Source of the DNA: Polytrichum commune
Taxonomy: Eukaryota; Streptophyta; Polytrichopsida; Polytrichales; Polytrichaceae
NCBI GenBank assembly: GCA_950295325.1
Contig: OX485803.1
Span: 42,177,554 to 42,241,553, forward strand
DNA length: 64,000 nt
Reading direction: 5' to 3'
Part shown: positions 1 through 12,651 of the stretch, one piece after another
Layout: the number at the start of each line of letters is the position of its first letter
Numbering within the stretch: position 1 is the first letter of the stretch
Position numbers and translations under genes: made by a program
Notes under the pieces: model-generated
Databases searched by the model: none
What the model saw: only the letters and a program-made list of their open reading frames with translations
Told to the model about the DNA's origin: nothing

Positions 1-1681
1 GCCAACTTACATGTTCAGCACACAAACACCATTGGACAGCCTCAACCAAGCCCACATTCTCATCAATCAATTCAAGCCACAGAATTCAAGCCATGTTGTC
101 AACTACACACAGTAGGTAACCATGAGAGGAAATCTCATGTCATTGGCCATAGTGACGATTGGGTGCCTCATAACCCTAAACCAGTGCCGTTGCAAAAATG
201 AGAAATCAGGTTGCATCAAACACACAACATATTGCTCTGAACAAATCTAATGGCATCAGGCAAAAGTACATGGAGGAAAGTTTGTCGCAAGATCATGAAA
301 TGTACCATCCTAACCTTGTAGTATTTGCATGCCCTCCTCCACAAGTATGTTTAGAATATGCCAATGTTCCTGTAGTTGTTCAATAGCTTTTGGACAGAAG
401 GAACTCTGAGGGTAATTGTAGCTGAAACAAACAGATAGGCTACAGAGGTCTTCCAGAATGGTCAAAGTAGGGGTGGTGAAGGAAACTAGAAACACTGTTA
501 GTGAATAGTTACTTATGCGTGGTGTTATGCATTCAGGACACCTAGTTCTCACTCGGTACTGGTTGTGATTCCAATTGAACAAGTGATTACAATGTCAGTC
601 ACCCATGACTCCTTCCTACTGCTATATCCAGAACATCTACAAAAAGGATAATCTCCTAAACATGGAGCACTACTACTAGTGACACAGTTTTCTGCAAGTG
701 TCCCACATCATTGATGTATCCAGTATAAAGCATTGACGTTGTTGTTGTCAGGTGCCATTTTCATGCAGAAGCATTCATGCTTGATGGCACTTTCCTTCGT
801 GACTCTAGAAAACTTTAAATTCTTAAAACCTTGTTAACTCCACTAAAAAACATTTTTTGGCAATTGCTGCTATGGCATGGACGATGCATACAGCTGAATG
901 TCCCGGTCTTCAAATTTCCTGCAAAACACACACTCAGATCAGGTCATCACAAATATGTGGGAAGCCAAGACACATTACAAGGGCTTCAACCAAGTGACAT
1001 GTTTGTGATCATCCAATTTCCTTTTATTTATAAAATACAGAAATCATCAAGAATCATCATACCTGGACAGGAACAATCTTGGGGTGCAGGTGATGGAGGT
1101 TCCCCTGCATAGATGTCTGGCTCAAATCTGCTATCTATGGAGATTTATTGTAGAACTTCTCATAAGTTACGGAATTCATGTCATTTACAGTGGTATGCAC
1201 AGATATCCCATTTCAATGTCGTTCCATCTCCCAGGCTGCATAGGCAAAGAGAACATGTCTTGATTGTAATCAAGACAGTTGCCACAGCCTTCATGCCTTG
1301 ATCTCCAAAGCCCCTACGACTTAACTGGAAATAGAGGAATCCATTTGTCACTCTCCTTATTCAATACAATTGAGGCCAACAATGCACTCATCACCATCTG
1401 TAGTGGTCAAGCTAAGCCATTTTTGCTGACATATCTCTTCTTCATTGGCTACAAGGAGGCACATTATCATTCGTAATTGATGACCCTGACATGGCCTGGC
1501 CACTACATCCAGTGATAGACTCGTGTCAGCTGCCATCAGCAGTAGTAGGCACCCAACCTACCAAGCCCACATCCACTACGTAGTTTGTTACCACAAAACA
1601 CATGGCAGGGAAGACACACAACGTGCTGATGGGCCTGTTTTGAGTAGCCAACTCCCACCCAAACCAGAACCAAAGAGGTTG
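1..1681. other. Intergenic / 3' flank of the U-box gene, no gene recognised
   Basis: Both strands were read. There are only short open frames (under 100 codons) with no recognisable family. The part next to 1,681 should hold the 3' untranslated region of the minus-strand U-box gene. No RNA gene or clear repeat was seen. Confidence 0.5.
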
Positions 1682-4600
1682 TTAGAAGTATGACGATTGA
1701 TTGTGGAGAATGTTCAGCTGGGCAAGAATCTTAGCTGCCAACGGACGCGTCGCATTAGTTCCCTTCTGTGTCAAATCGATGAGTGGCATCTGTGCTGTGT
1801 TGCAATACTCCCTCTTATATTTCTCAATGCGGAATATCTTTTCCAACATGCACACTGCCTGTTCCTTGGCACCCACTGTGCCGACTGTGAGCAACCTGAC
1901 AATCTGCCGAACACCGTCGGCTTCCGCTATCACTTCGACTCCATTTTCTAGGTGTGATTCATCAAGTAGCAGTGTGCTTAGGGCGTACAATGCTGCTTCA
2001 TCTGCCATTTCCTCTCGCTCTTCTAAAGCCTGCACGAGAGGCACTAAAGCGTTTGCCATGACCAAACAGAAGGAGCTCTTCACCGAGCAATGACCTTGGT
2101 GGACGCTGCACCCAGCAACAGGTGCAGGTTTACACCAGAAAAAACATGCGTTTGGTGTTTTCTCCTTGGTAGTCAGCTTCGCACTGCTTTCAGAGAGCTG
2201 TCCAAGGGCAGTTGCAGCACGAAACTTTGCCAACGGCGTTCCTGTTTGCAACAATTGCACCAAGAGTGGAATGGCGTCGAGCTCCGCTGTCTTCTGTTGC
2301 ACCGATACATTTTCAGGTGATGTAAAATGCAAAAGTGCACCCACTGCAGTCTCTGTGAGAAGATTTCTTGCTGCCCTGGGGCCTCCTCCCTTGGAGCCTT
2401 TTGTGGAAACAAGCAGATTCGTGACAGCCGGTAACACGTCAGCCTGCAATAGCATCTCTGTGACCTGTTTCTGCCCCAAGGGAAGGTTGCTGATTATTCC
2501 TGCAGCAGCTACTTTCTCCTCATTGTCACCTACTCCAGTCAATATCTTCACCAGAGCCCTCATTGGCACATCTCCCAAGTGGTCAGCAAGCTCTTTACCT
2601 GCACCATCACTTGACAAACAATTTAAAAGCTTCACTGCATTAACTCGAACTTCGTCGTTGGAGTTTTCACAAAATGGAAGGAGCAGCTGGATCGCACCCC
2701 GGTCTTGCATTTTCACACGCAATTCTTGTGCAGTCGAAAGGTTTGACATACCGAAGAGTGCACGGAGAAGATGACCTTGAATAACCGGCCCTTCAAGATT
2801 AAGTAGGGACAATAGCTGAAAGATGGTGCCATCAGATTCAAGACTGTTCCCATGGCTTTCGACTCTTGTATCAGCTGATGATGTGCTTGCCATTGCCAGA
2901 TTTGCCAGTGTTGCTGCCGCTTTTTCTTTCAATGTCATTGCGACTGAGGTCACAGATGATAAGAGCTGTAAAAGAGGAGGGATTACCCCAGCTTGTATCA
3001 GATATTCTCGATTGCTGGGTATTGTTGAAAGGTTCTGCAATGCTCCAAGAGCAGCATCCTTCGCTTCCAAGTTCACAAGTGCAAGCATTTTAACTAAGGG
3101 TGGAACGGCACCTTGTTGAGCAAGCACCCCCTTACTCTGGTCAGTCAAATACATTAGTGACAAGGCCTTTGCCATGATTATTTTGGTCATATCAGGTCCT
3201 GCATTGTGTACATGTATGTGTAAGTACTGTGCACTTCGGATTATCATGAACTTTGCTGACACCACTAAGAAATGCACTCCCAAAATTCATGTAAAACAAT
3301 GAAGACCTAGATTATTGCTACAACAGTAGAGTTATCCTTTAACCAAGATGACTTTTGGTCAGGAGTTGGTTGTTTTCCATACAAGTCCTTCCATGTTTGA
3401 TAATTTTGAACAAAGAACATTCTATGTAGGTTCATTGACGGTCAAACTCATTGTGGCATGCCAAGAGGTGCTAAAATGATTCAGGCCCTCAATGAACTGA
3501 ATTAAGTTGCTCTCTGTTCAAATTCAATCACTACCTCCAAGCATGCACCATAGGTGGAAAGAAATTATTGATGAGTTGAAAGTATTGTATTTGTTGACAC
3601 CTTGGTCCAATGTCTGAATACATCTCCAGCAACCAAGAAAAGAAATTGCAATATGCTCAGTGCAAGTGCTATTGACCTCTATGATACTTCTGAAGCAAAT
3701 GAAGTAACTAGAGCAATGGGTTCTAAAGCACCCTAGAATACGGCTAAACGCATGCCACACATAAATGGAAACTTCTGATTCCAATGCAAGTAATACTTTG
3801 ACATACTTACCTTCATTGAGACGTTTAATCAGAGGCCCGAAGTAGTTTGCTTCACCCATTTGGACAACATTCTGGTCATTCTTACCAAGTTGGTGGAGAA
3901 GCTCCTTGGCATCAAGAACAGCGTTCCGACTTTCTGCATTAAGCATGGTGACTAATAGCAAGATGCACCCCTGTACCTTACCAATTTTTTCACATATTTC
4001 AGGGTCTTTGGAAAGCTCTCGAAGCAGTGCAACTGCTTGTTGACCCTCGCCAACGTCTCGAGCTAGCGATTTTACCACCTGCCTGATTGCATCTGCTTCT
4101 GATGCAATGTTTTCCTGGTCCAGTTCACATCATGAATGTCAAGAACTTGATGGACTGGAGCATTCCCTATGCTAATTACTAGATGCATCAGCAATAGATG
4201 ACAATATCGAGAACCAATTGAAAGTGTACTGAAACAGTATATCTCAATAACCACCTTGAGCTAGGACACCTCATCTTAACATTGTAATTAAGACGTATGT
4301 GCAAAAATGAACAAAGGAAGTCCCGATAAGAGACTGAAAAAATTGAAGGTAACACTCTCAAAGATCAACATCTAAAGACTTTGCACTTTGGTACTTCCAA
4401 ACATCTAAGGATTTTGCACTGTCATTAGAGGAACAATGTTGAAATGCAGGAATGTCAAAATATAGATAATAACAAAAACGATTTGTTTAGACATACTTGC
4501 ACTCTATTCCTGAAATAGTACACATTTTGACACTTCTCTGTGTTTCCACAAAATCAATAAAATTCAGACCCTCTGATTAATAAGTATATTAGAGTTGAAG

Positions 4601-6966
4601 TAAGACATTTGACTTCATAGACAGCTTCTATATATTTTAAGTCGAAATGTAAAATCTATGGTATTCACAGAACTTTGACACTTCATGTTATGATCCACGA
4701 ATGACAATTGTAGAACCAAGGCATGTAGCAATAATTTCTACCATGTGTATGCAATATGAAGCAAAGCAAATACGATTGGGTTTTCCTGATGAATTCCTGA
4801 TTAAATCCTTGTCTCTCATGTTACACACAGCTGGTCGATCACATTCACCAAATAACTTACAATCAAGAACCATGTCTTGCACTCCTAGTTTCATTCTCAT
4901 TAACTGGCCTTTCACTAAATTGTGGTCAGCAGATAGCATCTCCTCTTGTAAATCCACCATCAAAATTGGGGAGATCGTTTAAGGTCCTTTATAAATCTCC
5001 AATATATCTTGAGCCCAAATCTGCAGATTTGACGGTGCTGGTTGTATGATCGAGACAAAAATCAGATGTTCAATGTGCTTAATGGACTACTTATGCACCG
5101 CATGAGGTTAACTTCTTTGTGAATGCCAATTCTGATCATTTTAGTGACATGACATTCAATAATGCGTAAAATCCAAATGCTTGGTCAATGCTGCTTGACC
5201 AAGGATTTGACCACCTACATAAATCGCAATACAAGAATTGCAGGCGACTTTGGAATGTCATTGAACACGTTTCTGGGTCATGTACAAAAGTTGGCAATGA
5301 CTGCCTTCAATGTTTTAAATCAATCCAATCATATTCTTGGTCTCCATTTTGCTTGATTTTCATACCCCAATAGAATTTAGAGTAGTCTTTGACTGCATTA
5401 TGCAAGCAAAAGTGGTAAGGTAGGGCATGATAAAACCATTATAATATGAAAAACCAACACCCTAAAACCTTGCACAATAAGTACATAATGATTTTGGAAA
5501 TATCCACCACGTTAACATGAGGTTCCAGGGATGGTTTTGGGTCATCTACCGGTGAATCTTTACACCCTTGTGACTTTTGCATATACTATTCAAATAAGGC
5601 ATGCTTTGGTGCGTTGGAAAATCCCACTTAGAATTTGCCAACAAGAAACATTCAAAAATTTGTCTACCTTATTGCATAATTTGAATGGAGGAGAGGCTCA
5701 CAGATGTACCTTGTTTTCAGCATTATCAACAGCCAAACTACGAAGCAGTTCCAGAGTCTCCTTCCGGATGTTTCTCCGACTATCTTGGAGGAGCTTCAAG
5801 AGGACGGGAATGATACCCTCCATAGCAATCCAGTACCTATGAATGCCTTTCTCTTCGCTCAAATTCAGCAATGTCCTCAAAGCCGAAGAGATCTCGCTCT
5901 CGCTTGAATTGGTATTTTCGAGCTTTGGTTTCGTCGCCGCAATACTGCTGGCAGTGACCCTTTCCTTCCATTCTTGTATTGACTGCTTCAACGCAAGGTT
6001 TACCTTAATTTCTGTATTCTCAAGCTCAACTTTCGTGGTAGGACATGTCCGGTGCCCCTTTTCCAACCATTTTTCAATAGCACTTCGCTCAAAGGTTTGC
6101 CCAGATGCAATTTCTACCGGCTCCTCCATAACTTCCTGCGTAATAGGGCAATAAAAGGATTGCAGTGGAGGTAGAGGATGACCCTCTCGCCCACCAGAGC
6201 CTCGCTTCTTTTGGTAAATCGCATTTTTTTCAGTTATAGAGGTCGCCGCATCTGCTCGGCTCAGAAGAGCAATGATTTGCTCCAGCTGAAACGTTTCTTG
6301 CTGATTTTTTCGAGCATGCGCATCCTCCTTCTCTCTCTTCAACATATCCAGCTCCTCTTTCAGACACGCAGGGTCCGATTTGACACCCACCGCCTTTGCG
6401 ATTTCGAGTAAGAGACGATTCGAATACTCAGAGTTCGTCTGCCGGTTGCGAATCCCATTATCAATCTGGTCGATAATCGTTTCCTCGGCCACCGAGGCCT
6501 TGAACTGAGCATGTTGCATATCAGTGTAAAGCTTGGTGGTCCGATCCCGCGTCTCGACTGCCAAACTCAAATTGGCCAAAGGAATCATACTCAAGCACCT
6601 ACCAATCTCGCGGGTGACATCCTGTATCTCCTTAACGAATGTACGGCAGTTCACGAGAAGATAGAATTTACTCTTTGTGCTGCATTTGTGAATGAGCTCC
6701 TCTGCTTTACGCAATTGCACTTCTAAAGCCAGGAGGGCCTCCAGCATCGCCCCAGAGTCACTCACCTTCCTGTCCAACATTTCCCCCAAAATTGGTCTAA
6801 TTTTCTCCAAGTACCTCGACAGCCCTCGAAAGCTGTCTTTCTCTATCAACACATCCTTGGCTGCCAATGCCGTTCTTGCCACGCCCACCACCAGCCTGGC
6901 CAGCACCTCGGAGACAGGCGACATCAGAGCATCGCACATGCCGTCCCTCATCTTTCTCAGCAACAA
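1682..6966 (-). CDS. U-box / armadillo-repeat E3 ubiquitin ligase, SAUL1/PUB42-44-like, 3 exons
   Basis: Exons are 6966-5710, 4114-3811 and 3198-1682 (1257+304+1517 nt), giving 1,025 aa; phases are 0 and 1 and both introns are GT-AG. Residues 1-260 are helical, like the UND-type N-terminal domain of plant PUBs. The U-box is at about 267-340 (CPITQEVMEEPV, GQTFERSAIEKW, CPTT), the E2-binding fold that transfers ubiquitin. ARM repeats fill about 355-1,025. A conserved Cys-rich insert (C872, C876, C884, C891, C898, ending SSFCLV) interrupts the repeats, as I recall it in SAUL1/PUB43 relatives. Length fits the long members (about 1,030 aa). The start is the first Met of the open frame; Met at 6951 is an alternative. 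SAUL1-like ligases act at the plasma membrane in immunity and senescence; the substrate here is unknown. Intron 1 (5709-4115) shows nothing recognisable; intron 2 holds a foldback MITE. Orthology to one PUB number is not claimed. Confidence 0.93.
3330..3600. mobile_element. Foldback MITE, intronic family, copy 1 (U-box gene intron 2)
   Basis: Shares blocks in the same order with copies near 31.7, 36.2 and 41.3 kb: an outer segment like GGTCAGGAGTTGGTTGTTTT, a core TCATTGTGGCATGCCAAGAG around the palindrome GGCATGCC, and an inner arm ending CACTACCTCCAAGCATGCAC. Arms are inverted around the core. Ends are approximate and no target duplication was fixed. Confidence 0.7.
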
Positions 6967-7044
6967 TAATCCACCACTAATTCCCCTGTTTCACCATTTC
7001 CTCTACCCTACAGCAAATCAAGAGGTATACATTCACCATCCGCG

Positions 7045-7480
7045 AATGCCGTCTACGATGATGAAGCAATACTGTGCTCGGAGGGTTTTCTATCTAGGCG
7101 GAGAGCTCTCTCTTGCCTAGCTAGGATTGCAATCCTCATGAATCGTTACCCTCACTCTTCATCGTAACCAACACTGTCAAATATGCCCTCCACCTGTCAT
7201 AGCCACTTTCACAAACCCTACCCCCCATAGCCAGGAGAGAGAGTTATGCTTCGCCTCTAATTCATACCCTCTGTAATGCCGTTTACGGTGATGAAGCAAC
7301 AACATTAAATGCTCGGGGTGCAATCTATCTGTGTGGAGCTAGGGTTGCAATCCTCTTGAAACGTTTCCCTCAATCTTCATAGTGATGATGTTCGAGAAAT
7401 ATGACCAACACTGTGAAATAGCCCCAAAAGGATTGCACATTCCTCACCATGCCCTCTACCTGCTAACATAGCCATTCATA
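7045..7480. repeat. Imperfect tandem duplication upstream of the U-box gene
   Basis: A block starting AATGCCGTCTACGATGATGA at 7,045 recurs at 7,275 (AATGCCGTTTACGGTGATGA), a shift of 230 bp. Both copies continue through a GATTGCAATCCTC segment, CAACACTGT and CATAGCCA in the same order, with small indels. Copy 1 contains the perfect palindrome AGGATTGCAATCCT. It lies just upstream of the minus-strand start codon, so it is leader or promoter DNA. Confidence 0.75.
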
Positions 7481-7499
7481 CCCTGTTTAATGGCCCCAT

Positions 7500-8330
7500 G
7501 CCTTCTCCTGCAATTTCTTATACCCCGTGCTGCATCATCACCGTCTTGTACCTTGCCCTAGACCCCAAATTCCTGAGGCACAAACCCTTTCATCAGCCTA
7601 AGCTTCTCCCTTGTCTCCCACTTCCAATCACCAAATACACAATCGGCTCCTCAAACCCGGCTAATTTGGTGTGAGCGATTCCCAACCTCCCCTCCGAAGC
7701 GCCCGTCGCCTCGAATGTGTATTCTAAATGCCGGAAATCTACCATGGATGACTCACACCATGTCCTCCTCTATGATGCCAAATTGAAAGAATGGGGGAGA
7801 GACACGAGAAATGGCAAATCACGAGAAACGATAGCTAAATCCGGGCTTAGCAAGGCAAACAAACCTTAACCTCCTCCTTCTCGACCTTTGAATCCTTCTT
7901 CCTCTGCCGATCGATCGGCCCCTAAACCCCGCTACCGCTCCCCAGCTCGGCTCGGGCCATGTGCAGACAAGAATTGGATCTGTGCAAGGTTAAGTTGAGT
8001 TCAGTTTTAAGCTAGTGAGTACTTAGTTGACATGATGGCGTGATGATGGCAGAGGAAAGTTCGTGCCGTTTGCAACCCGTCGAGGCCGCGGAGTACAGCG
8101 AGAAAATTAGGGTCCAGGACAGAGATGACTGTTCACCGACTTCCAGCTGTGCCAAACATAAGTACAACAAAGGAGAGCGGCGGGCCCATCCCTCCCCTTC
8201 CTTCCGTCTCCGATGCTCCAATCGCCCACGCTGACTCCTTCCGCAGCCAACCCACAATGATTCACTCCTACCCAGGTAGACGTGCCTAATTTGGTTACTC
8301 GTCTTCCTCTAATCGGACACCTAGCTTTGA
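7500..8330 (-). promoter_or_regulatory. Probable promoter / 5' leader region of the U-box gene
   Basis: Higher GC than the flanks, especially 7,860-8,260, and directly upstream of the minus-strand U-box gene. Short open frames here resemble no known protein. The transcription start cannot be fixed from sequence; the call rests on position and base composition. Confidence 0.35.
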
Positions 8331-8349
8331 GCGGTTTGTGGTTAGTTTA

Positions 8350-8640
8350 GGGCAGCTTTACACTACGGTGGAGAAGTCCACCTGTCATGAATTCTAGGGG
8401 AATTCTGAAATTTGATTGGCCGAGAGTGACACTCTTGTCCAGTGGTGGTTTACACTACAGGCAAGAGTTCTTAGGTGGAGAACTTAGTACATGGATGAAA
8501 AAATGACATGCTTGTCAACTTTACAACATTTTTTTGAAGGGGAGTTCTCAGGAGGTCAAGTTTATTGGGCAACCTCATAGCCTTGGACAAGAAACTTGGC
8601 CTCCGGAGAACTCCAACTTGAATAAATTATTTTATCCTTA
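8350..8640. mobile_element. MITE relic with CTTTACACTACGG end, copy A
   Basis: Begins GGGCAGCTTTACACTACGG after TTA and shares internal blocks with 12,652-13,025 (ACATGGATGAAAAAAT, GGCAACCTCA, CAAGAAACTTGG). The left terminal motif matches copies B and C; no right terminal repeat was found, so this copy seems truncated. Confidence 0.6.
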
Positions 8641-8939
8641 GAGAAATATGAACCGTTAAATTAAAAACCATGTTCAAAACCTATCGAGGCGGTTGGTTCT
8701 TCATCTTTCACTTCAATGCCCTCTCTTGTTTGGTTGTAAAGGTTGTTTGGAGGTTTTTGTGTGTAGATTTTTTTTTGCAAGATGGTTTGTTACTCGCACC
8801 TTCCGTTTATTTGTAGCCAAAATGAGCACTACGAAGGTAGTGAGAAATTTTTCCAACTAGTACCTTTAGTACCTACAATTAGAATCCTTCTTCAACTTGC
8901 AGAAACTTGATTCAAAAGTTTAAACCACGGGAAAACAAC

Positions 8940-9175
8940 ATAGATGTTGGAGGAAAAGAATTATGTGAAGGGAGTGACGTGCAAATTGTAGAACCTTTAG
9001 CCAAATCCATAAAGAAGAAGAGAGATGTAGTAGGGAAGAAGAAAACTACAAAAATGAAGGTGGAAAGAAAATAAAAGAATGAGAAGAAGAGAAAGAATTG
9101 GTTGCACAATGAAGATGAGCATTTGATTGCGCTTCGAGTAGAGACACAATCTAGATTTTGAAAAGAATGCAAAAA
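8940..9175 (+). pseudogene. Possible trihelix/Myb-like protein relic (weak)
   Basis: Plus-strand frames interrupted by stops read a lysine/arginine-rich run followed at about 9,090-9,150 by a segment with spaced W, acidic, LIALR and F residues, as in trihelix DNA-binding domains. PIF/Harbinger elements often carry a Myb-like second protein, and a dead Harbinger transposase lies 1.7 kb away on the other strand. This is a weak resemblance only. Confidence 0.25.
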
Positions 9176-9272
9176 AAAGGGTTGTCCTCAATTTGAAATA
9201 TTTTCAATTTTTTGTTATATAATAGTTAAAGGTGTATGCTTTTGCCTTCACTCGAGGCCCTAATATGTGTCT

Positions 9273-9291
9273 CCCCCCCCCCCCCCCCCCC
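9273..9291 (+). repeat. Poly-C tract
   Basis: Nineteen consecutive C residues after GTCT and before GCCC. Simple-sequence run; its length may be inaccurate in assembly. Confidence 0.9.
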
Positions 9292-9517
9292 GCCCTTTCC
9301 CTCCATTTGGTCTTCAAATTGAAGGGGCTTTAATTTAACAAAATAATGTCACCGAATATCGAACCAAAGTTCCCATATATTCAAAGCCTTATTTCTACAT
9401 TTCACCAACATTCATTTCCCTTCCTTCATGCTTACAATATCCATGCATTGTTTCTATATTCATCCCACACTACATGCTTGCATGAACTATCCTAAATATT
9501 TCAAGGTCATTTTTAAA

Positions 9518-9927
9518 CACGGGGAGGTCACTTCATTGTCAAGTTGACACCACGTGTGGACAAAGTTTGCTACCCCTATATTACATGCCATATATAATTT
9601 TAAAATATATGATATTTTTTCTACATATACATAACTATTGATAGTATCTTTTGTATATATTTTTGAAATTTTTAGTCATCTTTAAAAAAAATTAGTAATT
9701 TTTTTAGTTCAATTCTGTGTCATTCTAGTTAGAAACGGTATGTTTTATGAAAAAAAAAATCATCAAATTTAGTTACCACTTTTAACTATGTCATATGTAT
9801 TGTGTATATCTACTCATGAAAAAAAATTGATAAAATTTTGACCCATTTTGATGGTGCAACTTACCAAAAGAAGATTTTTTTTGGTCGCACGTGGTGTTCA
9901 ACTTGACAATGGAGTGATCTACCCGTG
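9518..9927. mobile_element. 410-bp TIR element with 8-bp target duplication, copy 1
   Basis: Terminal inverted repeats of about 39 bp start CACGGGGAGGTCACTTCATT on the left and, reverse-complemented, CACGGGTAGATCACTCCATT on the right. The flanks are TTTTTAAA (9510-9517) and TTTTTGAA (9928-9935), an 8-bp direct duplication with one mismatch. A second copy of the same length is at 20,529-20,938. There is no coding capacity. An 8-bp duplication suggests hAT, but the CACGGG terminus is not the usual hAT end, so the superfamily stays open. Confidence 0.88.
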
Positions 9928-10849
9928 TTTTTGAAAGTTTAGGATTTGTTTTCAAATATGTTAGCATGTTCAAACACATGATATTGCATAGTATTCTAAT
10001 GTCATTGTTAATTTTGAATATGAGTTTATACATAAATTTGATTTTAAACATGAATGTTGGCTGCAATCCCTAGATTTTCTCATACTAGTTGAAGTATGTC
10101 AGAAGAAGTTTGAGATTGTTTTCAAGTCATATAAAATAAAATTATCAATTTGGTTTTAGGAATTGATAGGCACAAGTGTAATTTTCATGATCATATGCAT
10201 CAATGGTGACACTGACATGGCTATACAATTAAGCATGCAAGTGCAACTACAATACATAATACAAATGGTGGTACACAACAACATTGTGATGATCCAAGTC
10301 AAAATATATCTTAAGATGTACAATTAGAATGTATATCTTAATCATAATCATCATCATATTCAAAAACTAACAAATTTTGGAATTAAATTTTACTTTACTT
10401 TGGGAAGATATTACTTTACTTAACTAGAATTGAAATGTTAGACTACTTTGTCAATATTAATGAATTGTTGCAAAATATAGATCATAAAATGAATCAACTC
10501 ACCAACAAGTTCTAATTTTATTTTATATTGATATTGGTATTTATTGAAAATGTTACAAAATTTTCTTAACTGCTTTATGTAATAGTATTTCACCAACATC
10601 AATTGAATTCGGATGGCCATTTTTAATATTTTTTTATTTTTTCATCATGGTTTATTATTATTTCAACAACAATTTTAATTTAGACTCCATAATGTCAAAG
10701 TTAGTTGTATTATTCTTTACAAGGGCATTGATTCTATTCCCATCTTTTGATTCTATATCTTCTTCATATCAATTATAGTTGTTTTTAAGACATAAAATAT
10801 GTATATTTTAGAAGTCACTAAATTATTCTAATGATGTCATTTTCATATT

Positions 10850-11672
10850 TTCTCATACATTTTCTGCCCAATTCAAGTCAAATTCATCACCATCTATGAT
10901 ACACAAGTTGTAAAAGCATGAACAAGTTGTAACAAAAACTAAGATAGTTCGTAATGCCATATCAATCATCTTCAGCAACATTATTAATCTCCTCTTCAAG
11001 ATGTCAGATACATGTCCAACTATCATTCAAGTATTTGATTAAATAAAATTTCAATGCTATTTTTTCTTCAGAGATATGTTTTTTTCTCTCTTTAAAGGCT
11101 TAAAAAGATAATAAAACCATGAATACATATCATCTGCAACGTCCCCGATAAATTTTTATAATAAAAATGCTTCATACATAATTATCTTTCATATTTTGTA
11201 TTTATGAAATAATAACCAATTATGTATATTTCTGGTCCAACCGAATTCAATATCCCAAAATTTGCATTGAAAACATATTACATGTTAAAGTATAACTTTA
11301 TATAATTCATTTCAAAAAATAATATGAAGTAGGATCTATGCTTGGAGCAATAATTGAAATATGACTGCCATTCATTGTCCCTAGGATGTATGAAATTTCA
11401 TGCAAACTTTCAAATTTTGTAGCTATTTTCTTCATCCTTCCTAGTATAGGTCTTTGAAGATCCAAGGGCCCCAACAATTTTTTAATTACTTTATAAGTTT
11501 TTCGATCAATGATCGAAGCACTAGGCCTTGATATACCATATAAATTTGCAAGTGTATGCAAAGTATCACTAGAATCTAATCGATGCAATGTAATTGATAT
11601 TTTAAAATTTATTGGGATGCAAGGTCTAAGCTTTATATATTTCTTATTTAAAATGAGTCCCAAACATGACAT
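10850..11672 (-). pseudogene. PIF/Harbinger (DDE_Tnp_4) transposase relic
   Basis: The minus-strand frame 11,672-11,307 (121 codons) carries the N-terminal half of a plant Harbinger/ALP1-type transposase: a helix-turn-helix-like SDTLHTLANLYGISRPSAS and the first catalytic block, read here as GTMNGSHISI where the family has a D in G-x-x-D-G-T-H. That Asp is Asn, so the catalytic triad is broken. Beyond a stop, shifted frames down to about 10,850 keep family echoes (EEKIALKFYLIK; a CCxLHN-like remnant) among many stops. It could have supplied the mobility of nearby TWA-flanked MITEs, but that link is inference. Confidence 0.75.
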
Positions 11673-12496
11673 ATATACGTGAATATAGGATCAAATTTCC
11701 ACATTGATTGTTTTATTCTCCTAAATAAAAAATGTCATCATCATAATTGCAACATTATATTGATAAATGATGGTTAATAAACCGCCATAAGTTTAAAAAA
11801 ATAACATGCTTCAAAACCATAAAGACTAGAAAAGAAACTAATATTTTTTCTCTTTGATTGTCCATGATTTGAGATCAATGTAGAAGAGAGAAAAATTGAA
11901 GATAATGATTAAGAATAATTTACATATTATATAGTGGAGAAGAGTAGTGTTTCATATAATGTATATGAAATTTTTCTTGTTCACCCTTAAAAGACCATAA
12001 ATATGTTCTCCAAAGACCCCTAAAAATTTGCCTTACGAGTACAAAACGCAAAACCAGGGAAAAAAAATGCCCTTGAATTTTCAACCATAGGATCTTCTTT
12101 TGGATTTTTGAACACATCTATGGATTTTTTTTGGAATTTTGGTACCACGTGGATTGGAAGATTAATACAATTAAAGTGAGGAGGATTTTTTGGGACCCTT
12201 TTTTTTAAGGTCAGCCCACTTTGATTCTCTAAAGGATGAATTTTTTATACTACCAACATGTAGTTTCTATGGAAAATCAATAATAAAATAATGATACTTA
12301 CTTATTTACTTGAATTTGGATGTATTGTAGAGGTGGAACATCTTTTTTTTAAATGTCATGAAAGAAGTTCTAAAATATTGCCAAATGCATTTTTTTTTAT
12401 CTATACATTTTTTTTTTATTTCAATACAATGGTCATTTAGGGGGTAAGGTTTCTACTATGACCATTTTGTGAAGTTGTCCAGTTAACTTCTCCTTT

Positions 12497-12651
12497 AGGT
12501 GGTTACACTACGGCCGGTCAAGTCTTCTTAGGGCATTTTTGGTTGTTTTTTTCATCTTCTCTGGCATACCATCCCTCGCCACAAATAATCATGTCTTGGG
12601 CTGAAATGCTTGATGAACCAGTGCACTTCTCCACCGTAGTGTAAAGCGGCC
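12497..12651. mobile_element. Short MITE with CTTTACACTACGG end, copy C
   Basis: Left end GGTGGTTACACTACGGCCGG follows TTA. The right end, reverse-complemented, reads GGCCGCTTTACACTACGGTG. About 155 bp, with no internal homology to copies A and B beyond the ends: probably a deletion derivative. It abuts copy B directly. Confidence 0.6.

Noticed and set aside
2166-2774. 202-codon plus-strand frame
   Set aside because: Antisense shadow of the ARM exon of the U-box gene; the minus strand carries the real conserved protein.
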